Positions 52,178-61,642 of a DNA stretch of 64,000 bases are shown one piece after another. Both the position numbers and the translations under genes were made by a program. The notes under the pieces were generated by a model. The model saw only the letters and a list, made by a program, of their open reading frames with translations. It had not been told where the DNA came from and did no database searches. Each line of letters starts with the position of its first letter. Within the stretch, counting starts at the first letter, position 1. Origin of the DNA: Stutzerimonas balearica DSM 6083 (lineage in GTDB: Bacteria > Pseudomonadota > Gammaproteobacteria > Pseudomonadales > Pseudomonadaceae); assembly GCF_000818015.1 (NCBI RefSeq), contig NZ_CP007511.1, positions 1,784,001 to 1,848,000 of the forward strand, written 5' to 3'.

Positions 52178-52212
52178 CGACGCTCCGCCCGCCTGAGGCA
52201 GGCGGAGCGTCG
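52178..52212 (+). other. Intercistronic hairpin between acnD and prpF
   Basis: CGACGCTCCGCC (52178-52189) / GGCGGAGCGTCG (52201-52212), a perfect 12-bp stem over an 11-base loop, with no T-run after it. It starts 8 bases after the acnD stop, the same layout as the prpC-acnD hairpin. Confidence 0.7.
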
Positions 52213-52271
52213 GTATTCGCATTCCTTGCCGTGTCGCCCTGGCGGCGCGGCTTCATGAGGAGCAAGTTCCC

Positions 52272-53459
52272 ATGGCTCACGTAGCCCAGACCAAGATTCC
52301 GGCCACCTACATGCGTGGCGGTACCAGCAAGGGCGTGTTCTTCCGCCTGCACGATCTGCCCGAGCGCTGTCAGGTGCCGGGTGAAGCCCGCGACCGGCTG
52401 TTCATGCGAGTGATCGGCAGCCCCGATCCCTACGGCGCACAGATCGACGGCATGGGCGGCGCCACTTCGTCGACCTCCAAATGCGTGATCCTGTCCAAGA
52501 GCGAGCGACCGGAACATGACGTCGAATACCTCTACGGCCAGGTTTCGATCGACAAGCCGTTCGTCGATTGGAGCGGCAATTGCGGCAACCTGTCCACTGC
52601 AGCCGGAGCCTTCGCCATTCACGCCGGGCTGGTCGACCCAGCGCGCATCCCCGACAACGGAACCTGCGTGGTGCGTATCTGGCAGGCCAACATCGGCAAG
52701 ACCATCATTGCCCACGTGCCGATCACTGACGGCGAGGTTCAGGAAACCGGCGACTTCGAACTCGATGGCGTGACCTTTCCGTCTGCCGAAATCGTGCTGG
52801 AGTTTCTCGACCCGTCCGACGACGGCGAAGAAGGCGGTTCGATGTTCCCCACCGGCAACCTGGTTGACGAACTGGAAGTGCCCGGTATCGGCACCTTCAA
52901 GGCAACCATGATCACTGCCGGCATTCCCACGGTGTTCGTCAACGCCGAGGATATCGGCTACCAGGGCACCGAGCTGCGTGAAGACATCAATGGCGATCCG
53001 GCGCAGCTCGCGCGCTTCGAGCAGATTCGTGTGGCAGGTGCGTTGCGCATGGGGCTGATCAAGACGGCCGAAGAAGCGCTGACCCGCCAGCACACGCCGA
53101 AGGTCGCCTTTGTCTCGCCGCCCAAGAGCTATCGCGCCTCAAGCGGCAAGACCATCGAGGCGGGCGAGGTTGACTTGCTCGTACGCGCGCTGTCGATGGG
53201 CAAGCTGCACCACGCGATGATGGGGACTTGTGCGGTGGCGATCGGCACCGCGGCGGCGGTTCCCGGGACGCTGGTCAACCTGGCCGCGGGCGGCGGTGAG
53301 CGCGAGTCGGTGCGCTTCGGGCATCCGTCGGGAACGCTGCGGGTCGGTGCAGAGGCGAAACAGGTAAACGGTGAGTGGACCGTGACCAAGGCGATCATGA
53401 GCCGTAGTGCGCGCATGCTGATGGAAGGGGCCGTGCGCGTACCGGGCGATAGTTTCTGA
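52272..53459 (+). CDS. prpF: Methylaconitate isomerase PrpF (AcnD accessory)
   Basis: Isomerises the 2-methylaconitate made by AcnD so the cycle can proceed; 395 aa, of the diaminopimelate-epimerase-like PrpF fold. Signatures include [42 protein letters not shown] and [10 protein letters not shown]. The ribosome binding site, ATGAGGAGCAAG, precedes the ATG by a short spacer. It is the last gene of the operon, ending at an 18-bp terminator; prpD, which commonly follows prpF in pseudomonads, is absent here. Confidence 0.95.
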   Translation: MAHVAQTKIPATYMRGGTSKGVFFRLHDLPERCQVPGEARDRLFMRVIGSPDPYGAQIDGMGGATSSTSKCVILSKSERPEHDVEYLYGQVSIDKPFVDWSGNCGNLSTAAGAFAIHAGLVDPARIPDNGTCVVRIWQANIGKTIIAHVPITDGEVQETGDFELDGVTFPSAEIVLEFLDPSDDGEEGGSMFPTGNLVDELEVPGIGTFKATMITAGIPTVFVNAEDIGYQGTELREDINGDPAQLARFEQIRVAGALRMGLIKTAEEALTRQHTPKVAFVSPPKSYRASSGKTIEAGEVDLLVRALSMGKLHHAMMGTCAVAIGTAAAVPGTLVNLAAGGGERESVRFGHPSGTLRVGAEAKQVNGEWTVTKAIMSRSARMLMEGAVRVPGDSF

Positions 53460-53475
53460 TCGCGCCCCCCGGGTC

Positions 53476-53516
53476 AGACAACAAAAAGTCCGCACGAAGC
53501 GGACTTTTTGTTGTCT
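53476..53516. terminator. Bidirectional terminator between prpF and ppsR
   Basis: A perfect 18-bp inverted repeat (53476-53493 / 53499-53516) with a 5-base ACGAA loop. Five A and five T residues sit inside the arms, so either convergent transcript ends in a U-run. Confidence 0.92.
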
Positions 53517-53529
53517 AGCGAAGCGGCAA

Positions 53530-54348
53530 TTATTTGAGGCGACGCTCCACGCCTTTCTCGACCAGGATCTTTGCCGAGATTTCCTCGACCGAGAAATGCG
53601 TGGAGTTGATGTAGGCGATGTTCTCGCGGCGGAACAGGTTCTCGACTTCGCGGACCTCGAACTCGCACTGGGCGAAGCTGGCGTAGCGGCTGTTGGGCTT
53701 GCGTTCGTTGCGGATCGCGGCGAGGCGGTCGGGGTCGATGGTCAGGCCGAACAGTTTGTCCTTGTACTGCTTGAGCGCGGTCGGCAACTGAAGACGTTCC
53801 ATGTCTTCTTCGGTCAGCGGGTAGTTGGCCGCGCGGATGCCATACTGCATCGCCATGTACAGGCAGGTAGGCGTTTTGCCGCAGCGCGATACACCGACCA
53901 GGATGAGGTCGGCCTTGTCGTAGTAGCGGGTGCGGGCGCCGTCATCGTTGTCGAGCGCGAAGTTGACCGCCTCGATGCGCTCCATGTAGTTGGTGTTGTG
54001 ACTGATGGAGTGGGACTTGCCAACCGAATAGGACGAGCGCGACATGAGTTCGTGCTCGAGTGGAGCGAGGAACGACGAGAAGATGTCGATCATGAAGCCA
54101 TTGGATTCGGCGAGAATGTCGCGGATTTCCTGGTTGACCAGCGTGTCGAAAATGATCGGCCGAGCGCCGTCCTTTTCCGCTGCATTATTGATTTGCTGTA
54201 CCATTGCCCGCGCTTTTTCCGCGGTATCGATGTACGGGCGCGTGAGTTTGGTGAAGCTGATGTTCTCGAACTGCGCCAACAGACTCTGGCCAAGCGTTTC
54301 GGCTGTGATACCGGTACCGTCGGAAATGAAGAAAGCGGTTCGTTTCAT
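53530..54348 (-). CDS. ppsR: PEP synthase regulatory protein PpsR (kinase/pyrophosphorylase)
   Basis: DUF299-family protein that phosphorylates (ADP dependent) and dephosphorylates PEP synthase to switch it off and on; 272 aa. It opens [19 protein letters not shown] and has the P-loop [16 protein letters not shown]. It is divergent from its target ppsA, as in other proteobacteria, with 156 bases between the two starts. Confidence 0.95.
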   Translation of the reverse strand: MKRTAFFISDGTGITAETLGQSLLAQFENISFTKLTRPYIDTAEKARAMVQQINNAAEKDGARPIIFDTLVNQEIRDILAESNGFMIDIFSSFLAPLEHELMSRSSYSVGKSHSISHNTNYMERIEAVNFALDNDDGARTRYYDKADLILVGVSRCGKTPTCLYMAMQYGIRAANYPLTEEDMERLQLPTALKQYKDKLFGLTIDPDRLAAIRNERKPNSRYASFAQCEFEVREVENLFRRENIAYINSTHFSVEEISAKILVEKGVERRLK

Positions 54349-54504
54349 GTACCCAGGGCCTTAGTCAGGAACGGTTCTCAGCTGTATGATTGGCCCGTTT
54401 TGGCGGGCTGGATTGGCGGGCATTGTCACTTATTTCGCAGGGCCAGGCCACCGCCACACGGAGTGGTTCCGGTTGGGTTTTCAACACAAAGTGGAGAGAT
54501 CACC

Positions 54505-56874
54505 TTGGTAGAGTACGTAGTTTCCCTCGATAAGCTCGGCAATCACGATGTTGAGCGGGTAGGGGGCAAGAACGCCTCCCTGGGCGAGATGATCAGCAAC
54601 CTCGCCGGTGCCGGGGTCAGCGTACCGGGCGGTTTCGCCACCACTGCCCAGGCCTATCGTGACTTTCTCGAGCAGAGCGGCCTGAACGACCGTATCCACG
54701 AAGTGCTCGATTCGCTGGACGTCGACGACGTAAACGCATTGGCCAAGGCCGGTGCACAGATCCGCCAGTGGGTCATGGACGCCGAATTCCCCGCTCAGCT
54801 CGATGCGGACATCCGCAAGGCCTTCGCCGAAATGGCCAACGGCAATGACAACATGGCGGTTGCCGTGCGGTCGTCTGCCACCGCCGAAGACCTGCCGGAC
54901 GCCTCCTTTGCCGGCCAGCAGGAGACGTTCCTCAACATCCGTGGTGTCGACAACGTGATTCGCGCGGCCAAGGAAGTCTTCGCCTCGCTGTTCAACGACC
55001 GCGCCATCGCCTACCGCGTGCACCAGGGCTTCGACCACAAGCTCGTCGCGTTGTCCGCCGGCGTGCAGCGCATGGTGCGTTCGGAAACCGGCACTGCCGG
55101 CGTGATGTTCACGCTGGACACCGAATCGGGCTTCCGTGACGTGGTGTTCGTCACCGGCGCCTACGGCCTGGGTGAGACCGTGGTACAGGGCGCCGTCAAC
55201 CCGGACGAGTTCTACGTGCACAAGCAGACCCTGGAAGCCGGTCGTCCGGCGATCCTGCGTCGCAACCTCGGCAGCAAGGCGATCAAGATGGTCTATGGCG
55301 ATGAAGCCAAGGCCGGCAAATCGGTCAAGACCGTCGAGGTCGACGCCGCCGACCGCGCGCGTTTCTGCCTGACCGACGAGGAGGTCACCAACCTCGCCAA
55401 GCAGGCAATGATCATCGAAAAGCACTACGGTCGCCCGATGGACATCGAGTGGGCCAAGGACGGTGACGACGGCAAGCTGTACATCGTCCAGGCGCGCCCG
55501 GAAACGGTGAAGAGCCGCAGCAGTGCCAACGTCATGGAACGTTACCTGCTGAAGGAGAAGGGCACCGTACTGGTCGAAGGCCGCGCCATCGGTCAGCGCA
55601 TCGGCGCCGGCCCGGTGAAGGTCATTCACGATGTCAGCGAGATGGACAAGGTCCAGCCGGGCGACGTGCTGGTCTCCGACATGACCGACCCGGACTGGGA
55701 ACCGGTGATGAAGCGCGCCAGCGCAATCGTCACCAACCGCGGCGGACGTACCTGCCACGCAGCGATCATCGCTCGTGAGCTGGGGATCCCGGCTGTCGTC
55801 GGCTGCGGTAATGCCACCGAGCTGCTGCAAGACGGCCAGCGCGTGACCGTTTCCTGCGCCGAGGGCGACACCGGCCTGATCTTCGACGGCGAGCTGGGCT
55901 TCGACATCCGCCAGAACTCCATCGACGCCATGCCGGATCTGCCGTTCAAGATCATGATGAACGTCGGTAACCCGGACCGTGCCTTCGACTTCGCGCACCT
56001 GCCCAACGAGGGTGTTGGCCTGGCGCGCCTGGAATTCATCATCAACCGCATGATCGGCGTGCACCCCAAGGCCCTGCTGAACTTCGACGGCCTGCCGGCC
56101 GATGTGAAGAACAGCGTCGAGAAGCGCATCGCCGGCTATGGCGATCCGGTCGACTTCTATGTCGAGAAGCTGGTCGAGGGGGTCAGCACCCTGGCCGCGG
56201 CGTTCTGGCCGAAGAAAGTCATCGTGCGCCTGTCGGACTTCAAGTCCAACGAGTACGCCAACCTGATCGGTGGCAAGCTCTACGAGCCGGAAGAAGAGAA
56301 CCCGATGCTCGGTTTCCGCGGAGCTTCGCGTTACATCAGCGATTCCTTCCGCGATTGCTTCGAGCTCGAGTGCCGGGCGATGAAGAAGGTCCGCGACGTG
56401 ATGGGCCTGACCAACGTCGAACTGATGGTGCCCTTCGTGCGCACCCTCGGTGAGGCTTCCCAGGTCGTCGATCTGCTCGCTCAGTACGGCCTCAAGCGCG
56501 GCGAAAACGGCCTGCGCGTGATCATGATGTGCGAACTGCCGTCCAACGCATTGCTGGCCGACGAGTTCCTCGAGTATTTCGACGGCTTCTCCATCGGCTC
56601 GAACGACATGACCCAGCTGACCCTTGGCCTGGATCGTGACTCGGGAATCATTGCGCACTTGTTCGACGAGCGTAATCCGGCCGTCAAGAAGCTCCTGGCC
56701 AACGCCATCCAGGCATGCAACAAGGCCGGCAAGTACATCGGCATCTGCGGCCAGGGCCCATCCGATCATCCGGACCTGGCCAAATGGCTGATGGAGCAGG
56801 GGATCGAAAGCGTCTCGCTGAATCCGGATTCGGTGCTCGACACCTGGTTCTTCCTCGCCGAAGGCAATATCTGA
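54505..56874 (+). CDS. ppsA: Phosphoenolpyruvate synthase PpsA
   Basis: Converts pyruvate and ATP to PEP, AMP and phosphate for gluconeogenesis; 789 aa. Domains in order: ATP-binding ([30 protein letters not shown]), the phosphohistidine domain with catalytic His in [17 protein letters not shown], and the PEP/pyruvate barrel ending in [20 protein letters not shown] and [10 protein letters not shown]. It starts at TTG 54505, which follows GGAGAG and begins the conserved [11 protein letters not shown]; no ATG is nearby. PpsR, encoded divergently, controls it. The gluconeogenic context fits propionate use, which yields pyruvate. Confidence 0.96.
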   Translation: MVEYVVSLDKLGNHDVERVGGKNASLGEMISNLAGAGVSVPGGFATTAQAYRDFLEQSGLNDRIHEVLDSLDVDDVNALAKAGAQIRQWVMDAEFPAQLDADIRKAFAEMANGNDNMAVAVRSSATAEDLPDASFAGQQETFLNIRGVDNVIRAAKEVFASLFNDRAIAYRVHQGFDHKLVALSAGVQRMVRSETGTAGVMFTLDTESGFRDVVFVTGAYGLGETVVQGAVNPDEFYVHKQTLEAGRPAILRRNLGSKAIKMVYGDEAKAGKSVKTVEVDAADRARFCLTDEEVTNLAKQAMIIEKHYGRPMDIEWAKDGDDGKLYIVQARPETVKSRSSANVMERYLLKEKGTVLVEGRAIGQRIGAGPVKVIHDVSEMDKVQPGDVLVSDMTDPDWEPVMKRASAIVTNRGGRTCHAAIIARELGIPAVVGCGNATELLQDGQRVTVSCAEGDTGLIFDGELGFDIRQNSIDAMPDLPFKIMMNVGNPDRAFDFAHLPNEGVGLARLEFIINRMIGVHPKALLNFDGLPADVKNSVEKRIAGYGDPVDFYVEKLVEGVSTLAAAFWPKKVIVRLSDFKSNEYANLIGGKLYEPEEENPMLGFRGASRYISDSFRDCFELECRAMKKVRDVMGLTNVELMVPFVRTLGEASQVVDLLAQYGLKRGENGLRVIMMCELPSNALLADEFLEYFDGFSIGSNDMTQLTLGLDRDSGIIAHLFDERNPAVKKLLANAIQACNKAGKYIGICGQGPSDHPDLAKWLMEQGIESVSLNPDSVLDTWFFLAEGNI

Positions 56875-56883
56875 GCGTGATCC

Positions 56884-56912
56884 AACAGGGCGGTTTTTCC
56901 GCCCTGTTTTTT
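56884..56912 (+). terminator. Rho-independent terminator of ppsA
   Basis: AACAGGGCGG (56884-56893) / CCGCCCTGTT (56899-56908), 5-base T loop, followed by a T-rich tract. Confidence 0.9.
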
Positions 56913-56996
56913 ATCTGGGCGAGTGGAGTACGGCAGGCGTGACGGCCCCAGCCGTACCCGAGCCGACATGGGCTTTACCCGCAAAAGGAGCTTTTC

Positions 56997-57485
56997 ATGC
57001 AATACGTCACCCCTGATCTGTGCGATGCCTATCCGGAGCTCGTCCAGGTCGTCGAGCCGATCTTCAGCAACTTCGGCGGCCGTGATTCGTTCGGCGGCCA
57101 GATCGTCACCATCAAGTGCTTCGAGGACAACTCGCTGGTCAAGGAGCAGGTCGAGGTAGATGGCACTGGCAAGGTGCTGGTTGTCGATGGCGGTGGCTCG
57201 CTGCGTCGTGCCTTGCTAGGCGACATGCTCGCCGAGAAGGCTGCCCGCAACGGCTGGGAGGGCCTGGTGATCTACGGCTGTGTACGCGACGTCGACGTGC
57301 TGGCGCAGACCGAGCTCGGCGTGCAAGCGCTGGCCAGCCATCCGATGAAGACCGACAAGCGTGGCATCGGCGACCTCAACGTGCCTGTGACCTTCTGCGG
57401 CGTCACTTTCCGCCCCGGCGAATATGTCTACGCCGATAACAACGGCATCATCGTTTCGCCCGAAGCGCTGAAAATGCCCGAGTGA
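56997..57485 (+). CDS. rraA: RraA-family protein (ribonuclease E activity regulator A)
   Basis: A 162-residue member of the RraA fold. RraA binds RNase E and lowers its activity in E. coli; many relatives are aldolases, so regulation is inferred from close length and sequence. Visible features are [45 protein letters not shown] and [16 protein letters not shown]. The ribosome binding site, AAAGGAG, sits ahead of the ATG. It is flanked by terminators on both sides, hence monocistronic. Confidence 0.93.
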   Translation: MQYVTPDLCDAYPELVQVVEPIFSNFGGRDSFGGQIVTIKCFEDNSLVKEQVEVDGTGKVLVVDGGGSLRRALLGDMLAEKAARNGWEGLVIYGCVRDVDVLAQTELGVQALASHPMKTDKRGIGDLNVPVTFCGVTFRPGEYVYADNNGIIVSPEALKMPE

Positions 57486-57508
57486 GCGACGGGCAGTTCA
57501 TGATATCG

Positions 57509-57530
57509 GCCCGGCTTCGCCGGGCTTTTT
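57509..57530 (+). terminator. Rho-independent terminator of rraA
   Basis: GCCCGGC (57509-57515) / GCCGGGC (57519-57525) with a TTC loop, followed by TTTTT. Confidence 0.9.
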
Positions 57531-57550
57531 GTATCTAGGGGGCAACTCGG

Positions 57551-58537
57551 GTGGTGCAGGACGATTCACAAGGCTTGGTGCACGCTTTCGTACTCGATGG
57601 TTGTGGCGGCGCGCGCTCGATTGGCTTTTCCCAGCTTGCGGAGCCTTTGGCCGAGGGCGAAAGCCTCTGGCTGCACTGGGATCGAAGTCATCCGCAGGCG
57701 CAGCGCTGGTTGCGCGAACGCAGCGGGCTGAACGAGTTCGCCTGTGACGTGCTGCTCGAGGAGAACACGCGGCCGCGACTGCTGCCGCTGGCGGGCGAGC
57801 AGATGCTGCTCTTCTTGCGTGGCGTCAACCTCAATCCCGACGCAGCGCCCGAGGACATGATCTCGCTGCGAATATTTGCCGACCGGCAGCGGGTCATTTC
57901 ACTGCGTCTGCGTCCGCTGCGCTCGACCGAAGCGGTGATTCGCCTGCTGGAGGAAGGGCACGGGCCACGCACCGCGTCGGAGGTGCTGGTCTATCTCGCC
58001 GATGCGATGACCGATCACGTCGATGGGCTGGTCGAGGAGTTCGCCGAACTGGTCGACGTCGAGGAAGAGCGGCTCGAGCTCGATGAGCGTTACCGGCCGG
58101 AGCATGACAGCATGCTCTCGCTGCGCCGTCGCGCGGCGGGGCTGCGGCGCTTTCTGCTGCCGCAGCGGGAGATCTACGCACAGTTGGCGCGCAACCGGCT
58201 GAGCTGGTTCGTCGAGGACGATGCCGATTACTGGAACGAGCTGAGCAACCGGCTGGTGCGCTATCTCGAGGAACTCGATCTGGTGCGAGAGCGCGTCAAC
58301 CTGGTGCTCGAGGCCGAGCAGCGACGCCTCAGCGAACGAATGAACCGGACCATGTATCTTTTGGGTATCATTACCGGCTTCTTTTTGCCGATGAGCTTTC
58401 TGACGGGCTTGTTGGGCATCAACGTCGGGGGGCTGCCGGGGGCCGAGAATCCCTATGGGTTCGCCTTCGCCTGCGGGGTGATTGCCCTTATCGCCGTGTT
58501 CCAGTGGTGGGTATTCCGGCGGTTGCGCTGGCTGTAA
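57551..58537 (+). CDS. cmaX: CorA/ZntB-like transporter CmaX
   Basis: Inner-membrane protein of the CorA/ZntB metal transporter superfamily, 328 aa. A large cytosolic N-terminal domain with a long helix (about 150-255) is followed by two C-terminal membrane helices and the family loop GINVGGLPG, the ZntB-like variant of the CorA GMN motif. Translation probably begins at GTG 57551 (a second GTG follows). It is the first gene of cmaX-crfX-cmpX-sigX-oprF. The transported ion is unknown. Confidence 0.88.
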   Translation: MVQDDSQGLVHAFVLDGCGGARSIGFSQLAEPLAEGESLWLHWDRSHPQAQRWLRERSGLNEFACDVLLEENTRPRLLPLAGEQMLLFLRGVNLNPDAAPEDMISLRIFADRQRVISLRLRPLRSTEAVIRLLEEGHGPRTASEVLVYLADAMTDHVDGLVEEFAELVDVEEERLELDERYRPEHDSMLSLRRRAAGLRRFLLPQREIYAQLARNRLSWFVEDDADYWNELSNRLVRYLEELDLVRERVNLVLEAEQRRLSERMNRTMYLLGIITGFFLPMSFLTGLLGINVGGLPGAENPYGFAFACGVIALIAVFQWWVFRRLRWL

Positions 58538-58591
58538 ATGTGACCAAAGTGGCAGGCCAGCCGTCTAGCCGACATATCCTGCGAGGTGTTC

Positions 58592-58834
58592 ATGCGCGAT
58601 CCCTTCGAAGAGTCGCTGCGCGACCTGCTCAACCAATCTTCTGCTCACGATGAGAGCGCCAGTCTTGGCCGGGTACTCAAGACCGCCAATCGGCAGGTTG
58701 GCGCAGGGGATCTCTTCAGCCTGCTGGGCCACTGCCTGCAAGCCCTGATGATCGCGATCAACAGCGGCTCGGGTAATGTCGCGCCTGTGACCCGCCGGCG
58801 TTCTCCCAGTTCTTCTTTCGATAAGGTCGACTGA
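58592..58834 (+). CDS. crfX: CrfX protein
   Basis: Small protein of 80 aa in the crfX slot between cmaX and cmpX. The N-terminal half is acidic and helical (RDPFEESLRDLLNQ), the middle is hydrophobic (LFSLLGHCLQALMIAI) and the tail is basic and Ser-rich (RRRSPSSS). A peripheral or membrane-associated location is possible. The ATG at 58592 is preferred to a GTG two codons earlier; GCGAGG serves as ribosome binding site. It ends 2 bases before cmpX. In Pseudomonas these genes are linked to SigX cell-envelope stress signalling. Confidence 0.85.
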   Translation: MRDPFEESLRDLLNQSSAHDESASLGRVLKTANRQVGAGDLFSLLGHCLQALMIAINSGSGNVAPVTRRRSPSSSFDKVD

Positions 58835-58836
58835 TC

Positions 58837-59661
58837 ATGGAATTCGATCCCTGGACTCAAAGCCTGCTGTCTGCCATGAGCTCCCTTTGGGGCTCGGTCG
58901 CGGCCTTCATTCCACGCCTGTTTGGCGCCCTGGTGGTCGTGCTGCTGGGCTTCGTGGTTGCCAAGCTGCTCGATACCCTGCTTTCCAAGGTGCTGGCGAA
59001 GATAGGCCTTGACCGCCTTATGGCCGGTACGGGCCTGACCAAGCTGCTGGGGCGCGCCGGCATCCGCGTGCCGGTCTCGACGCTGGTCGGCAAGATCGTC
59101 TACTGGTTCGTGCTGCTCATCTTTCTCGTCTCGGCTGCCGAATCACTCGGCCTGGAGCGGGTCTCTGCAACACTCGACGTTCTGGCGCTCTATGTGCCCA
59201 AGGTGTTGGGCGCAGCGCTGATTCTTCTGGTCGGCATGCTCCTCGCGCAGCTGGTCAGCGGTCTGGTTCGAGGGGCTGCTGAAGGGGTCGGCCTGGACTA
59301 CGCGCATGGTCTGGCTCGAATCGCACAGGGGTTGGTGATCATCATCGGCATCTCCGTCGCGATCGGTCAGCTGGAGGTCAAGACCGAGCTGCTCAACTAC
59401 GTCATCGCTATCGTCTTGATCACCGTGGGGCTGGCGGTTGCGCTAGCGCTCGGCCTGGGCAGCCGCGAGCTGGTGGGGCAGATACTCGCTGGCATCTATG
59501 TTCGTGAGCTTTACGAGGTGGGGCAGCGGATCCGCCTTGCCGAACTGGAGGGCGAAATCGAAGAGATCGGTACGGTCAAGACGCTGGTCTTGCTCGATGA
59601 TGGCGAGCTGGCCTCGATTCCCAATCGAACCTTGCTGGAGCAGCGAGTAGGCAGTCGCTGA
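58837..59661 (+). CDS. cmpX: Mechanosensitive-channel-like membrane protein CmpX
   Basis: Inner-membrane protein of 274 aa with about five hydrophobic helices (starting near residue 25) and a small C-terminal cytosolic beta domain (RIRLAELEGEIEEIGTVKTLVLLDDGELASIPNRTLL) split here as RIRLAELEGEIEEI and VLLDDGELASIPN, typical of MscS-type beta domains. CmpX is placed in the MscS superfamily and affects SigX activity in Pseudomonas. It sits 2 bases after crfX and 78 before sigX. Confidence 0.9.
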   Translation: MEFDPWTQSLLSAMSSLWGSVAAFIPRLFGALVVVLLGFVVAKLLDTLLSKVLAKIGLDRLMAGTGLTKLLGRAGIRVPVSTLVGKIVYWFVLLIFLVSAAESLGLERVSATLDVLALYVPKVLGAALILLVGMLLAQLVSGLVRGAAEGVGLDYAHGLARIAQGLVIIIGISVAIGQLEVKTELLNYVIAIVLITVGLAVALALGLGSRELVGQILAGIYVRELYEVGQRIRLAELEGEIEEIGTVKTLVLLDDGELASIPNRTLLEQRVGSR

Positions 59662-59739
59662 CACGGTTCTCTGGTAGAATATGTCGCCATTTTCCTGCAC
59701 CCGATTGGCGACCCTGGCGGACTGCCGGCTCGAAGTGTC

Positions 59740-60330
59740 TTGACTAAAACCCATACGACAGCCACACGCTATAACCCGCGCGAGCTCACCGATGAAGAGT
59801 TGGTCGAGCGCGCGCGCGTTGAGCTGTTTCATATAACGCGCGCGTACGAAGAGTTGATGCGCCGGTATCAGCGGACGCTGTTCAATGTCTGCGCGCGTTA
59901 TCTGGGAAATGATCGAGATGCCGACGACGTCTGTCAGGAGGTGATGCTCAAAGTGCTTTATGGGCTGAAGACTTTCGAAGGTAAATCGAAATTCAAGACA
60001 TGGCTCTATAGCATCACTTACAACGAGTGTATTACCCAATACCGTAAGGAGCGACGCAAGCGGCGCTTGCTCGATGCGCTCAGTCTTGACCCGATCGAGG
60101 AGGCGTCTGAGGAAAAGGCGCCCAAACTCGAGGAAAAGGGCGGCCTCGATCGATGGCTTGTCCACGTCAATCCCATAGATCGCGAAATCCTGGTTCTGCG
60201 CTTCGTTGCCGAACTCGAGTTCCAGGAAATCGCCGACATCATGCATATGGGGCTGAGCGCAACGAAGATGCGCTATAAGCGCGCATTGGATAAGTTGCGG
60301 CAGAATTTTTCAGACTCTCCCGAAACTTAG
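59740..60330 (+). CDS. sigX: ECF sigma factor SigX
   Basis: Extracytoplasmic-function sigma factor of 196 aa that drives envelope, fatty-acid and oprF genes. Region 2 is about residues 35-105 (RYQRTLFNVCARYLGNDRDA; DVCQEVMLKVLYGLKTF; TWLYSITYNECITQYRKERR), region 4 about 140-190 (IDREILVLRFVAELEF; IADIMHMGLSATKMRYKRAL). Translation starts at TTG 59740; no ATG is in reach. A TAGAAT -10-like box lies at 59675-59680. No dedicated anti-sigma gene is beside it; cmpX, crfX and cmaX lie upstream, as in other pseudomonads. Confidence 0.95.
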   Translation: MTKTHTTATRYNPRELTDEELVERARVELFHITRAYEELMRRYQRTLFNVCARYLGNDRDADDVCQEVMLKVLYGLKTFEGKSKFKTWLYSITYNECITQYRKERRKRRLLDALSLDPIEEASEEKAPKLEEKGGLDRWLVHVNPIDREILVLRFVAELEFQEIADIMHMGLSATKMRYKRALDKLRQNFSDSPET

Positions 60331-60429
60331 CCTTTTTTTGCTGTCTTATTCACTAGCGAACAGCTTGGGTATATGACAGCCGGTCTCCTTAGATTGTTCT
60401 GACGCTAACCACCAGATGGGGATTTACGG

Positions 60430-61419
60430 ATGAAATTGAAAAACACCTTGGGCGTAGTCATTGGCTCGATCGTAGCCGCCACCTCTTTCAATGCGCTTGC
60501 CCAGGGGCAGGGCGCGGTCGAAGTGGAAGGTTTCGGCAAGCACTATTTCTCCGACAGCTCGCGCGACTTCGAGGACGAGGGCGAGCTGTACGGTGCGGGC
60601 GTTAGTTACTTCCTCACCGATGACGTTTCGCTGGGGCTGTCCTATGGCGAATACCACGACCTGACCTCCGACGAGCCGGTCAACGGTAGCCACAAGGACA
60701 TCAAGGGCAACCTGACTTCGCTCGATGCCACTTATCACTTCGGTCAGCCGGGCGTAGGTCTGCGTCCCTACGTGTCGGCTGGCATGGCTCACCAGAGCAT
60801 CGGCCAGGCCGCTCGCAGCGGTCGTGACCACAGCACCTTCGCCAACGTCGGTGCCGGCCTGAAGTACTACTTCACCGAGAACCTGTTCGCCAAGGCAAGC
60901 GTTGACGGTATGCACAATATCGATGCCGGCGACAGCGAGTGGATGGCTGGTGTGGGTGTCGGCCTGAACTTCGGTGGTGGTGCGCGTCAACAGGTAGCGG
61001 CCGTGGAGCCGACGCCGGAGCCGGCTCCGGCCCCGATCGTAGATACCGAGCCGGAACCCGAGCCGGAAGTGGTGCGCGTCGAGCTGGACGTGAAGTTTGA
61101 TTTCGACAAGTCGCGCGTGCGTGAAGAAAGCTACGCCGACATCAAGAACCTCGCCGATTTCATGCAGCAGTATCCGCAGACTTCCACCACTGTTGAAGGT
61201 CACACCGACTCGGTCGGTACTGATCAGTACAACCAGCGTCTGTCCGAGCGTCGTGCTCAGGCGGTGCGTGAAGTGCTGGTCAACCAGTACGGCGTGGAAG
61301 GCAATCGTGTAGATTCCGTCGGTTACGGCGAGTCCCGTCCGGTTGCTGACAACTCCACCGAGGAAGGCCGTCAGATCAACCGTCGCGTCGAGGCTGAAGT
61401 CGAGGCCCAGGTCCAGTAA
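60430..61419 (+). CDS. oprF: Major porin and structural protein OprF
   Basis: Outer-membrane protein of 329 aa: signal peptide (about 1-24), eight-stranded beta-barrel (about 25-185), a Pro/Glu/Ala linker (PTPEPAPAPIVDTEPEPEPE region, about 195-217) and an OmpA-type peptidoglycan-binding domain with VEGHTDSVGTDQYNQRLSERR and GYGESRPVADN. It provides a slow nonspecific pore and anchors outer membrane to the cell wall. There is no cysteine in the mature protein, so the four-cysteine region of the P. aeruginosa protein (350 aa) is missing. The 99-base gap after sigX holds a gctgtc/gacagc inverted repeat and probably a SigX promoter. Confidence 0.96.
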   Translation: MKLKNTLGVVIGSIVAATSFNALAQGQGAVEVEGFGKHYFSDSSRDFEDEGELYGAGVSYFLTDDVSLGLSYGEYHDLTSDEPVNGSHKDIKGNLTSLDATYHFGQPGVGLRPYVSAGMAHQSIGQAARSGRDHSTFANVGAGLKYYFTENLFAKASVDGMHNIDAGDSEWMAGVGVGLNFGGGARQQVAAVEPTPEPAPAPIVDTEPEPEPEVVRVELDVKFDFDKSRVREESYADIKNLADFMQQYPQTSTTVEGHTDSVGTDQYNQRLSERRAQAVREVLVNQYGVEGNRVDSVGYGESRPVADNSTEEGRQINRRVEAEVEAQVQ

Positions 61420-61469
61420 GGACTGACCCTCGCTAGCGCCTGGCTCCCTGCCAGGCAGCAGCCCAGAAC

Positions 61470-61500
61470 AATGCCCGCATCCTCGGATACGGGCATTTTC
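61470..61500 (+). terminator. Rho-independent terminator of oprF
   Basis: AATGCCCG (61470-61477) / CGGGCATT (61490-61497), with an inner ATCC/GGAT pairing, followed by TTCGT. Confidence 0.8.
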
Positions 61501-61563
61501 GTATCTGCAATCTGCCATTTGGTTTTCGCGGCGCGCGGCCGCTGTTGGCGCTGTCGATAGACG

Positions 61564-61601
61564 AAAAAAAGCCCTGCGGCAGGGTTTCCTGCGCAGGGCT
61601 T
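61564..61601 (-). terminator. Rho-independent terminator of acnB
   Basis: AAGCCCTGCG (61569-61578) / CGCAGGGCTT (61592-61601); the seven A residues at 61564-61570 read as a U-run on the minus strand downstream of acnB. Confidence 0.88.
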
Positions 61602-61642
61602 ATCACTCAGGTGGATCGCCCTGCTAGTGCAGGGCAATTACC

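Noticed and set aside
54481..56769. Long open frame antisense to ppsA
   Set aside because: Shadow of ppsA caused by high third-position GC; no ribosome binding site and no recognisable domain.
60331..60429. Specific SigX promoter boxes upstream of oprF
   Set aside because: The gap is the right place, but I could not match -35 and -10 elements with confidence, so no separate promoter feature is given.
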